Source: an uncultured Deinococcales bacterium (GTDB taxonomy: Bacteria; Deinococcota; Deinococci; Deinococcales; Trueperaceae). Taken from it: a stretch of 7,010 nt of DNA. Of this stretch, positions 1 to 6,552 are shown piece by piece. Numbering within the stretch: the first letter of the stretch is position 1; each line of letters starts with the position of its first letter. The position numbers and the translations under genes were made by a program. The stretch covers positions 1-7,010 of the forward strand of contig CALGZD010000172.1 in the NCBI GenBank assembly GCA_937934635.1. Reading direction: 5' to 3'. The notes beneath the pieces were generated by a model. It was not told the DNA's origin. It saw only the letters and a program-made list of their open reading frames with translations, and made no database searches.

Positions 1-2048
1 ATTTTTGAAGAATATTCAGAAGGACGGACTTGTAACCAGCGGGTTACAGTTCCAAGGAGTGCAGGTAGCTGTGACCATTCGCCCAGTTCACCTGACCATG
101 CATTTAAGTCAGTTGTAAAGGCGGCACTGCGTCCTAGACCTTGACGGCTTACAGCCAAAATAGGTTCTTTATCCATGCCTTCTAGGAGCATTTCGCTGTC
201 TCGTTTTAGGCTACTAGCTATGTAGGCGTTTAAGCTAGGTGCTAGATTTTGTGTGCTACTAGAACTCAAAGCTTCAGGAATCAGTGGATGTGTGCGGATA
301 ATCGGCTCAGTGATTTCTTCTCTCAAGAGTGAGCGAGTGGCAGTGAGTGCTTCGGTAGCAAAAATTTGTGGCAGCGTACTGACATCAAGTGCTTCATAGA
401 AGCGACCTTTACCAGCTACGGATATTCGTCTTAATTGCTCAACATCTGCACCATCACCGATGGCAATGCTTGAGGTAGTAATGCCGTTTTGGTTTGCAAT
501 TTGTGCCATCAGCGCAAAGTCCACACCATTATTGCTGTTAAATGGACCATCATTGAGCTGACCATCTGTGAGCAAAATGATGTGCTTGATAGCTGCTTCT
601 GTGTTGCTAAGTTCTGAAATCGCTTGGTTAAAGGCAGGTCTAAGAACAGTACCACCCTGTGTTTCAATATCTAGGATAGCCTTGGCCATTTCTCTTTTAC
701 CTCGTTCAGTAGCAACTCGTGGTTTAAATACCCACTGGTCATCGTTGCTAAAGACGATGAGTCCTAAAATATCTTCTTGATAGGCTAAATCTACCACTGC
801 AATAGCACCTTCTTTTGCAAGATCGATTTTGCTTGGACGACCTGACTGCATCGATTGGGAACGGTCTAAGACCATCACCATAGCTACTAGTGGAATCTCA
901 ACATCTGTTCGGAGATCGGTATTGACTGGAAGTACAGCTTCGACAGGGCTGCGGTACCAGCCACCTAGACCAAAGCTATCAGGTCCACCTGTCATTAGTA
1001 AGCCACCGCCAGATTCTACGTATTGTGTCAATAATTCAAGCTGCCCTAAGCTAAAGGAATTAGCACTGTCTCGCAAGACAATGGCGCTGTAGTCACTTTG
1101 ACTGCTGATATTGGCAGGACTGCCTTCGACGACATTGAAGCCTTGTACCCTGAGTAATTCTGCTGCTGCACTGTCACCAATGACCAAAACAGGTGCAGTT
1201 TCATTCACGCTGATGTCAACACGGGCACTGTCATCAGCTTTAGCTTGTTCATAGTCTGTGATAAGACTGGCACTAATTTCTATGTTTCCCTCGTTTTCAA
1301 CCGTGAAATTAAAATCGATAGGTGTGCGACCAGCAGAAAGCTGCTGTCTTATAGGTTCTTGCTCTTCACCATTAACAGTAAAGATGAGTGTTGCTTCAGT
1401 GTCTCGATCGCTCTCGGCCACTGCGACGACCTTGACGTTTTCTCCGATGCCAGCTTCTTCTGGTGCAAGTAAATCACTAAGGCGTGAATTATCTCGACTT
1501 TGTATCCAGAGGCTATCGACAGGGAGTCTGGGTAAGGCGGCAAGAGCATTACCAGCGGATTCTGCACCATCGCTTATCAGAAGAATTCTATCTACATCAC
1601 TTGCTTGAGCAACTTGCAGTGAACGAGCGAGGTCACTTAACTCAGTTTGTAGTAATTGGGCTTGTTGTAGAGATTGTAAGTCGGCAATTGCATCTGTTAT
1701 TTTATCTGTGATACTTAAATCAGCGATACTTAAATCAGCCTCAACTAGCGCAGTTGTGTCCCCTGCAAAGGCAAAGAAAGAAGGGGATTCTTTAAGAGAG
1801 GATAGTTGGAGCTTACTAAGCGCTTCGCCAGCTCTGCTGCCGATACTTTCAGATACGTCTAGTAAGACAGCAACCCGCTGACTTGGCAGTGGACGTTCTG
1901 GTCCAGCAAGGGCAAAAATTAGCAAGGCTAATGCCAAGGCACGCCATAACCATCCCTGTACTCTTGGTAGGAGCAACAAGATGAGTAATAGCAATAATAA
2001 TGAAGGTCTGGCAAAATCAATTAGCACTAGCTTTATGTTAAACCACAT
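1..2048 (-). CDS. Membrane-anchored double-VWA protein with amidotransferase-like domain (C-terminus outside window)
   Basis: The frame is open for 682 codons from ATG at 2048 to the left edge, so this is an N-terminal fragment. An in-frame TAG at 2052-2054 lies two codons upstream, making this ATG the earliest possible start; no clear Shine-Dalgarno is visible. Two hydrophobic segments (about 14-28 and 36-49) are followed by a first VWA-like domain (about 58-180) with the metal-site motif DVSES (D64, S66, S68) and LISDG (D160). Residues about 285-375 resemble the class I glutamine-amidotransferase/ThuA-like fold (APVLVIGDS, GGGLLMTGGPDSFG), with no obvious catalytic cysteine. A second VWA domain (about 387-565) has DRSQS (D395, S397, S399), T467 and LLTDG (D495). 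The GLGRSAAFTTD stretch (637-647) is typical of the rest of this family. Proteins of this build are poorly characterised; VWA domains usually bind protein partners through a divalent metal. Location is the membrane, but which side the domains face is uncertain. A 15-bp duplication lies in the first VWA domain. Confidence 0.88.
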   Translation of the reverse strand, partial: MWFNIKLVLIDFARPSLLLLLLILLLLPRVQGWLWRALALALLIFALAGPERPLPSQRVAVLLDVSESIGSRAGEALSKLQLSSLKESPSFFAFAGDTTALVEADLSIADLSITDKITDAIADLQSLQQAQLLQTELSDLARSLQVAQASDVDRILLISDGAESAGNALAALPRLPVDSLWIQSRDNSRLSDLLAPEEAGIGENVKVVAVAESDRDTEATLIFTVNGEEQEPIRQQLSAGRTPIDFNFTVENEGNIEISASLITDYEQAKADDSARVDISVNETAPVLVIGDSAAAELLRVQGFNVVEGSPANISSQSDYSAIVLRDSANSFSLGQLELLTQYVESGGGLLMTGGPDSFGLGGWYRSPVEAVLPVNTDLRTDVEIPLVAMVMVLDRSQSMQSGRPSKIDLAKEGAIAVVDLAYQEDILGLIVFSNDDQWVFKPRVATERGKREMAKAILDIETQGGTVLRPAFNQAISELSNTEAAIKHIILLTDGQLNDGPFNSNNGVDFALMAQIANQNGITTSSIAIGDGADVEQLRRISVAGKGRFYEALDVSTLPQIFATEALTATRSLLREEITEPIIRTHPLIPEALSSSSTQNLAPSLNAYIASSLKRDSEMLLEGMDKEPILAVSRQGLGRSAAFTTDLNAWSGELGEWSQLPALLGTVTRWLQVRPSEYSSK
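1710..1739 (-). repeat. Perfect 15-bp tandem duplication inside the VWA gene
   Basis: The unit gatacttaaatcagc (plus-strand reading) occurs twice, at 1710-1724 and 1725-1739, with no mismatch. In the protein it encodes ADLSI-ADLSI (residues 104-113), within the first VWA domain. Length is a multiple of three, so the frame is kept. Two perfect copies suggest a recent duplication. Confidence 0.95.
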
Positions 2049-2060
2049 TTGCTATTCACG

Positions 2061-2089
2061 GAAGGTTGTCTAGCTTGCAGACAACCTTC
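2061..2089 (-). promoter_or_regulatory. Perfect 11-bp stem-loop upstream of the VWA start codon
   Basis: gaaggttgtct at 2061-2071 is the exact reverse complement of 2079-2089, with a 7-nt loop (2072-2078). The stem ends 12 nt before the VWA start at 2048, so it would lie in the 5' leader of that mRNA. No T-run follows on either strand, which argues against a simple intrinsic terminator. It could be a translational control hairpin, an operator dyad or a dispersed repeat; the sequence does not decide. The structure is seen directly; the role is inference. Confidence 0.55.
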
Positions 2090-2275
2090 AGAAATTAAGG
2101 AAGCATGTAAAAAAGAGTAGTTTAAGCCTTCCCACATCCAGTTGATTCGCAAAAGGTCTATACTAAACTCTGGATATTTGTTTCTAGAAGGTTTAGTGTC
2201 AAATTCCCAAAAGAAATCTGCTTCAAAGGCATCTAAGGTTTTAAATACGTACAAGGTATAGATGAGTAGCATAGT

Positions 2276-3943
2276 ATGCACCCTGATAATGAATCTAAAC
2301 AGCTAAAATCTGAGCCTCTTGCTAATCAGGATAATCGTACTTTGGCTTCAGAAGTAGGCAATAATGTTTCAAATGATGATTTTTCAGGCAGTAGCGTTGT
2401 AGATAGTAGTGTTTCAGGCGGTAGCGTTTCAGGCAATAGCGTTTCAGGCAATAGCGTTGTAGACAGTAGCGTTTCAGGCAATAGCTTTGTAGGCAATAGC
2501 GTTTCAGGCAGTAGTGTTTTAGGCAATAGCGTCGAAAGAACAAATCGAACAACTATTTTTGAAGGTTCACCTTATCGAAATCCAGAACAAAAACGTAATG
2601 TTAGCAAAACATATCCAGATTTGAACTTTAGTTTGTCACCGCTTAGACGTGCGTGGCTTTTTGTAGCACTAGCATTGCTATTTTTAGCAATTATCCTTGC
2701 GCCTTTACGTTTTGATGATGTTGCTTTTGGTGCACAGCAGTATCTTAATGTCAGTAAAACTGAAAATAGCGTTGCTTTAAGTTCTATCCAACAATCTATT
2801 TTTGAAGAAACAAGACCTGCGACCTTGCAGATTGAGGTTTTAGGACCATCATTATCTTTTCGCTATGTTCAGGGTATGGGTACAGGGTTTTTCATCTCTG
2901 ATGATGGGTTGGTGCTTACGGCATATCATGTGATTCGTAGTCATAAAGATAGTCGCTTTATCGCCAAAGATGTCAATGGAAGACGCTATTTTCTTAAGCT
3001 CTTAGCCTTTGATGCCCATCAAGATGTTGCTTTACTTAAGGCAGATACTTCTGCATCAGTACCTTTCTTGAAGCTGGGAAATGACCGACCTAGGGTTGGG
3101 ATGCAGGTTATGAGTATTGGTAATAGTAGGGGAGAGTTTTTACAGGCTCGAGCTGGACGAATTAAGCGTCTAAATGCCAAGGCAAGTAGAGCTGATTTTG
3201 CTACTGATACAATCGAATTTACCTCAAAGCTCGAAGCAGGTGATTCTGGTGGACCTGTGTTGAATGCAGAGGGTCAAGTGATAGGAGTGGTTAGTTATAT
3301 TAGCTTTATTCCTGATGATGTTTTGCAGCAATCTAAGAAACTTATACCAGTACCGTTGCGTCCTTTATTATTACCGCCACAGGTAAGTTCTTTTGCTGTG
3401 CCAATGTTGCGCAGCAGCATGATTTTAGAAGAATTATTAGCAGGGAAAAAGCGTGATGTGCCTGTAATAGGGATTTACGGTAGTGATTATATGCCAGGCA
3501 ATGCAGCAGAGAGTTTAGGCAAATTGTCAGGCGCATTGGTCGATCATGTACCGAATGATAGCCCTGCGGATTTGTCAGGCTTACGTAGTTGTCAGTTAAA
3601 AGAGACTGTGTTGCAGCAGTACAGACAGCCTTCACAGGTTGTGGGTTGTTTGGGAGCTTTGGGTTTGAATGGTGGTAGTTTCAATTCTGGTTCAGATTCA
3701 AATGGTGAGGGACGCAATAATCGTGATATCGGTAATTTACGAAGTCAAGCGGGTATTGCAGCAGCGGACATCATCGTTGCAATAGATGGTGAGCGCACGC
3801 ATAACTTCGTTGAAGTGATTAACAAAATCCGTAATTACAATATTGGAGATGAAGTTATTTTGACTGTGCAACGGGGTAATGAAATTGTTGATTTAGTCTT
3901 GCATCTTGGCGCTGAAGCGCATATTTTTGATCAACGCTTCTAA
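2276..3943 (+). CDS. Membrane-anchored trypsin-like serine protease with PDZ domain (HtrA/DegS-like)
   Basis: 555 residues. The ATG at 2276 follows an in-frame TAG at 2267-2269; the ribosome site is weak. Residues 1-125 form a polar, presumably cytoplasmic tail with pentapeptide repeats at about 35-84. One membrane segment (about 126-144) after SPLRR fits an N-in/C-out anchor like DegS. The protease domain (about 175-390) shows a full catalytic triad: H218 in TAYHVI, D250 in DAHQDVALLKAD and S324 in AGDSGGPVL. FAVP (373-376) matches the end of the HtrA catalytic domain. A PDZ domain follows: GALVDHVPNDSPADLSGLR (419-437), then about 53 extra residues, then AGIAAADIIVAIDGE (492-506) to the end. 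It should cleave misfolded or signalling proteins in the periplasm, with PDZ sensing of C-termini. Length exceeds DegS (about 355) because of the tail, the insert, and a further insert at about 343-370. It is divergent from the VWA gene. Which HtrA subfamily it belongs to, and its substrate, are unknown. Confidence 0.92.
   Translation: MHPDNESKQLKSEPLANQDNRTLASEVGNNVSNDDFSGSSVVDSSVSGGSVSGNSVSGNSVVDSSVSGNSFVGNSVSGSSVLGNSVERTNRTTIFEGSPYRNPEQKRNVSKTYPDLNFSLSPLRRAWLFVALALLFLAIILAPLRFDDVAFGAQQYLNVSKTENSVALSSIQQSIFEETRPATLQIEVLGPSLSFRYVQGMGTGFFISDDGLVLTAYHVIRSHKDSRFIAKDVNGRRYFLKLLAFDAHQDVALLKADTSASVPFLKLGNDRPRVGMQVMSIGNSRGEFLQARAGRIKRLNAKASRADFATDTIEFTSKLEAGDSGGPVLNAEGQVIGVVSYISFIPDDVLQQSKKLIPVPLRPLLLPPQVSSFAVPMLRSSMILEELLAGKKRDVPVIGIYGSDYMPGNAAESLGKLSGALVDHVPNDSPADLSGLRSCQLKETVLQQYRQPSQVVGCLGALGLNGGSFNSGSDSNGEGRNNRDIGNLRSQAGIAAADIIVAIDGERTHNFVEVINKIRNYNIGDEVILTVQRGNEIVDLVLHLGAEAHIFDQRF
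2378..2527 (+). repeat. 15-bp tandem repeat array coding pentapeptides (VNTR-like)
   Basis: About ten 15-bp units, each close to agtagcgtttcaggc, run in frame through codons 35-84 of the protease gene; nine full units start at 2393. They encode units such as SVSGN, SVVDS, SFVGN and SVLGN, preceded by a degenerate DFSGS. Units differ at a few bases, so the array is older than the duplications elsewhere in the window, although some neighbours differ by only one base. Copy-number change by slippage would lengthen or shorten the tail without a frameshift. The pattern resembles pentapeptide-repeat or low-complexity linkers but does not match the classic A(D/N)LXX consensus. Confidence 0.93.
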
Positions 3944-4015
3944 GTATTAATTTAAGAGCAGTATAACAAGGTGAAGAATTATCAATAAATCTGGATAGGA
4001 AGTGTTTTGAGAGCA

Positions 4016-5167
4016 TTACGTGCTTTGGTGCTTTGTCTGAGTATTTGCATCAACTGGTTCAGCTAACTCAGAATATCGGTTTGGTTCACAACGATTGCGT
4101 CCTTTTTCCTTAGCAACATAGAGTGCTTCGTCGGCACGTTTAATCAAACTATCAAAGCTATCGGTTGCTTCGAGGTAGCTTAATCCAAAACTTGCAGTAA
4201 CCGATGGTCCATGATCAAAAGAAATGTTTTCAACCACAGTACGTAGATTTTCGGCAACAGTAAAAGCATGTTCCTCATATGTTTGGGGCAAAACACGTTG
4301 GGGCAAAACACGTTGGGGTAAAACGCAAAGAAATTCTTCACCTCCCCATCTACCTAACAAAGCATCATCAGGTAGAGCATTTACACAGTGTTCTGCTACA
4401 GCTTTTAGGACAATGTCACCAATGTCATGACCATAGTTGTCATTGACGGATTTAAAATGGTCAATATCGAAGATGATGATACTGAGTGAGTTTTTATTCC
4501 TTTGAGAGTTGACAATTTCCCTTTGGAGGATATCAACTAATTTTCGTCGATTCGCTATGTTTGTTAAATCATCAATATAGGCTAGTTTCTCATATATTGT
4601 GGCTTCCAATTTGGCATGTGTGGCTTCATTGCGAAATAGTGCGAGCGCACGAATCAAGTAACTGAGGATAAGTAAGTAACACAGCGGTTCAACAATGCCT
4701 GCTACATGACTTAATCGAACATCACTTGGTAATTGGAGTGTGCCAACAAAAACTGTTATGGCAGTAAGACTTATAAAACCCAAAGATGAGCGAGTAGCTG
4801 TTTTTGCATCAAGAAGTAGAAAAGATACAGTAATGAGTAGACTAAGTGTCCAGAATATATTCATCACAGAGGCGTTATAGGAGCTTTCATTGGCTTCATA
4901 CATCACAAATTGAAATAGCTCTGTTGATGTGACTTGAAGTGAAACAACTCCAAAAGCAAGAAGTTGAAGTTTTTTTAGAGGTATTTTTTGAATAGGGAAG
5001 AGTGCAGATAAAAGCAACCAACCAAAACCAGAAGCAATACTCAAAGGTTCAACCACAGTAGATGGTTCAATGATGGCAAGACCTAAAGTAATGCTGCCAC
5101 CAAGAAAGGCTGCAAAGGCAAAAAACTTTCTGCGCAATAGGTTGTTGCTAGGTTCGATATTCTGCAC
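4016..5167 (-). CDS. Membrane GGDEF diguanylate cyclase, second of a tandem pair, I-site lost
   Basis: 383 residues. The start codon is GTG at 5167; an in-frame TGA lies seven codons upstream and no better start is apparent. It begins 36 bp after the stop of the paralogue, so the two are probably one operon; a weak 6-bp inverted repeat (5181-5200) sits in the gap. About six hydrophobic segments occupy residues 13-178, then a linker helix, then a GGDEF domain (about 196-360). This makes c-di-GMP from two GTP at the inner membrane. Visible catalytic features are FDIDHFK (D234), N242, and the signature GRWGGEEF (GGEEF 275-279). The inhibitory RxxD site is replaced by PDDA (266-269), so product inhibition through that site is not expected. 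Right after the signature, VLPQ-RVLPQ-RVLPQ (282-295) contains ten residues absent from the paralogue. The N-terminal module is not one I can assign to a named sensor family such as MASE1. Confidence 0.93.
   Translation of the reverse strand: MQNIEPSNNLLRRKFFAFAAFLGGSITLGLAIIEPSTVVEPLSIASGFGWLLLSALFPIQKIPLKKLQLLAFGVVSLQVTSTELFQFVMYEANESSYNASVMNIFWTLSLLITVSFLLLDAKTATRSSLGFISLTAITVFVGTLQLPSDVRLSHVAGIVEPLCYLLILSYLIRALALFRNEATHAKLEATIYEKLAYIDDLTNIANRRKLVDILQREIVNSQRNKNSLSIIIFDIDHFKSVNDNYGHDIGDIVLKAVAEHCVNALPDDALLGRWGGEEFLCVLPQRVLPQRVLPQTYEEHAFTVAENLRTVVENISFDHGPSVTASFGLSYLEATDSFDSLIKRADEALYVAKEKGRNRCEPNRYSELAEPVDANTQTKHQST
4283..4324 (-). repeat. 15-bp tandem repeat inside the GGDEF domain
   Basis: The plus-strand unit ttggggcaaaacacg is present as two perfect copies (4283-4297, 4298-4312), followed by a partial third copy (4313-4324) with one mismatch. 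It encodes VLPQR-VLPQR-VLPQ at residues 282-295 of the second cyclase. Alignment with the neighbouring paralogue shows that two extra units (30 bp) account for the length difference at this spot. Confidence 0.95.
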
Positions 5168-5203
5168 GTTTATAAGTTTATCTCAAAAACTCTGTTGAGA
5201 AAC

Positions 5204-6316
5204 TTAATTTACTAAATGATTAGTTTGTTTGGATGTGATGTAAACTTCAGATGTTTCCTTTAAAGGATTAGGTTTACAACGATTTCTGCCTTGTTCTTTT
5301 GCGCTATAGAGTGCTTGGTCAGCGCGATTGATGAAGCTTTCTAAAGTATCTAAGTTGTTTAGTTGTGCTATTCCAAAACTAGCAGTTATAGCTGGTCCAT
5401 CGTCTATGAGTGAATCAGCAATGCCAAGTCTTAAACGCTCAGCTAATTGAAATGTAAAGTTTGCATCAGTATTTGGAAGAATGCACAAAAATTCTTCACC
5501 ACCCCAACGCCCAAAACTATCCCCTGAGCGAATGGTGTTTGCTACGCTGTTACTGACTTCTTTTAGCACTAAATCACCAATATTATGACCGTAAGTATCG
5601 TTCACTCTTTTAAAGTGGTCAATGTCAAACATGACAATGCTTAAAGAGCTTTGATAACGTTTGGCATTTGCTACTTCTTTGGCTAAAACCTCTGTGAGAT
5701 TACGTCTGTTGGCAATGCCTGTGAGTTCATCAAAAAAAGCTAGTTTTTCGAACTCTTTTGCTTCCGTTTGAGCATTGTGTGCCACATTTCTAAATAATGA
5801 AAGCGTGTGAATAAGATATAAACAGACTAAAAAATAAGCCGTATGTTTAATGAGCTTGAGCACACTGCTAATATCTCCATCTACTAGGTTAGTAGCACGA
5901 AAGATGACAACTGATATCGATAAAGAAATAAGCCCCAATGTTAATATAAGTGCTTGTTTACGGGTGAAGCAGAGAAAGCTTAAAAGAATAATAATGGTTG
6001 TTACCCAAAGGTCACCACTAAACTCGCTAAATAGACCTACTCCTGTAAATGGTGTTAAGACTATATATAACAGATCTGCAATAATATGTTGGCTGCACAG
6101 TAATACAAAGGCTGTCACTTCAAGTGCCCGTAAGGGAATGCGACTGAACTGAAACAAGCTGGCAAGTATTAACCAGCCTATGCTACAAATCAATGTGCTA
6201 ATGCCGACAAAACTAAAACTATTTGATAGTGCTAGAAAAATGCTGACAATGCTCCCCAGCACTGCTCCAATTGCTAGCAAACGTCTTCTTAATTGTTGTT
6301 GCCCCTCTGCAACCAT
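5204..6316 (-). CDS. Membrane GGDEF diguanylate cyclase, first of a tandem pair, I-site intact
   Basis: 370 residues, ATG at 6316. A good Shine-Dalgarno (AGGGG, 6323-6327 on the minus strand) sits 6 nt upstream and supports this start. Six hydrophobic segments (roughly 13-30, 36-55, 64-88, 103-117, 121-140, 155-175) lead into a linker helix (about 176-192) and a GGDEF domain (about 193-350). The domain contains FDELTGIANRR (195-205), FDIDHFK with D231, N239, RSGD (263-266, the RxxD inhibitory site at its usual place six residues ahead of GG) and GRWGGEEF (GGEEF 272-276). It is expected to synthesise c-di-GMP at the inner membrane with product feedback. It is clearly paralogous to the next gene: GWL..(A/S)LF....IPL after membrane segment 2, and SLFRN/ALFRN before the linker, are shared. 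No periplasmic or PAS sensor domain is visible, so any signal is probably sensed within the membrane module. A candidate promoter lies at 6352-6357. Confidence 0.95.
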   Translation of the reverse strand: MVAEGQQQLRRRLLAIGAVLGSIVSIFLALSNSFSFVGISTLICSIGWLILASLFQFSRIPLRALEVTAFVLLCSQHIIADLLYIVLTPFTGVGLFSEFSGDLWVTTIIILLSFLCFTRKQALILTLGLISLSISVVIFRATNLVDGDISSVLKLIKHTAYFLVCLYLIHTLSLFRNVAHNAQTEAKEFEKLAFFDELTGIANRRNLTEVLAKEVANAKRYQSSLSIVMFDIDHFKRVNDTYGHNIGDLVLKEVSNSVANTIRSGDSFGRWGGEEFLCILPNTDANFTFQLAERLRLGIADSLIDDGPAITASFGIAQLNNLDTLESFINRADQALYSAKEQGRNRCKPNPLKETSEVYITSKQTNHLVN

Positions 6317-6351
6317 CCCGATCCCCTACTACATGATGTTATTCATTTTTG

Positions 6352-6382
6352 ATTATAATGTATTTAATTTTAGTGATATCAT
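6352..6382 (-). promoter_or_regulatory. Candidate sigma-70 promoter for the cyclase operon
   Basis: On the minus strand a perfect TATAAT (6352-6357) lies 35 nt upstream of the start codon at 6316, in a very AT-rich stretch. The best -35 match is ATGATA (6377-6382, four of six to TTGACA), but the spacer is 19 nt, longer than ideal. ATTATAAT is palindromic, so a TATAAT also reads on the plus strand (6354-6359). The -10 is convincing; the -35 is not. Confidence 0.45.
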
Positions 6383-6452
6383 TTCAGAAAAAAGACAAAA
6401 TGTTACTTATCTTAGCGTGGTGGGGGTTCTGAATGATTTCGTATTTTTAAAA

Positions 6453-6472
6453 TTGTTACATAGAAGTTACAA
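6453..6472. promoter_or_regulatory. Dyad TTGTTAC-N6-GTTACAA, candidate operator
   Basis: The 7-bp arms are inverted repeats with one mismatched position (TTGTNAC / GTNACAA), separated by 6 bp, the size and symmetry of a dimeric regulator site. The right half-site also pairs with GTAAC at 6479-6483 across 8 bp. Its regulator is unknown; assignment as an operator is inference. Confidence 0.3.
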
Positions 6473-6528
6473 AGTCGAGTAACGTTTTGATGCGAGATGT
6501 TGTTTAGAGCTTGATATTCGTAGTAGTC

Positions 6529-6552
6529 GCCTACATGTAAGCCTACATGTAA
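6529..6552 (+). repeat. Perfect 12-bp tandem duplication upstream of clpA
   Basis: gcctacatgtaa occurs twice without mismatch (6529-6540 and 6541-6552). Each copy contains the 8-bp palindrome TACATGTA, so the duplication yields two identical palindromic sites 12 bp apart, about one helical turn, starting 72 bp before the clpA start codon. Confidence 0.9.

Noticed and set aside
568..1711. Several plus-strand open frames of 70-116 codons
   Set aside because: They lie antisense inside the VWA gene, which has recognisable domains over the whole stretch; they have no recognisable motifs of their own.
2378..2527. Repeat array as a possible CRISPR
   Set aside because: Units are 15 bp, contiguous, without spacers and in frame with a protein-coding gene.
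2322..2552. Two minus-strand frames with repetitive Leu/Tyr/Cys or Leu/Pro/Thr peptides
   Set aside because: They are antisense readings of the 15-bp repeat array; a 15-bp unit without stops keeps all frames open, so the open frames are expected.
3342..3635. Minus-strand 97-codon frame
   Set aside because: Antisense to the protease/PDZ region, with no recognisable motif.
3909..3928. Terminator-like GCGC-TGAA-GCGC followed by a T-run near the protease end
   Set aside because: The stem is only 4 bp and lies inside the coding sequence; too weak to call. No other terminator is visible in the 72-bp convergent gap 3944-4015.
5181..5200. 6-bp inverted repeat tctcaa/ttgaga between the cyclase genes
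   Set aside because: Short, AT-rich and without a following T-run on the minus strand; unlikely to terminate transcription, so the operon call stands.
6180..6482. Plus-strand 100-codon frame reaching into the spacer
   Set aside because: Its first half is antisense to the first cyclase, it has no recognisable motif, and it covers the cyclase promoter candidate.
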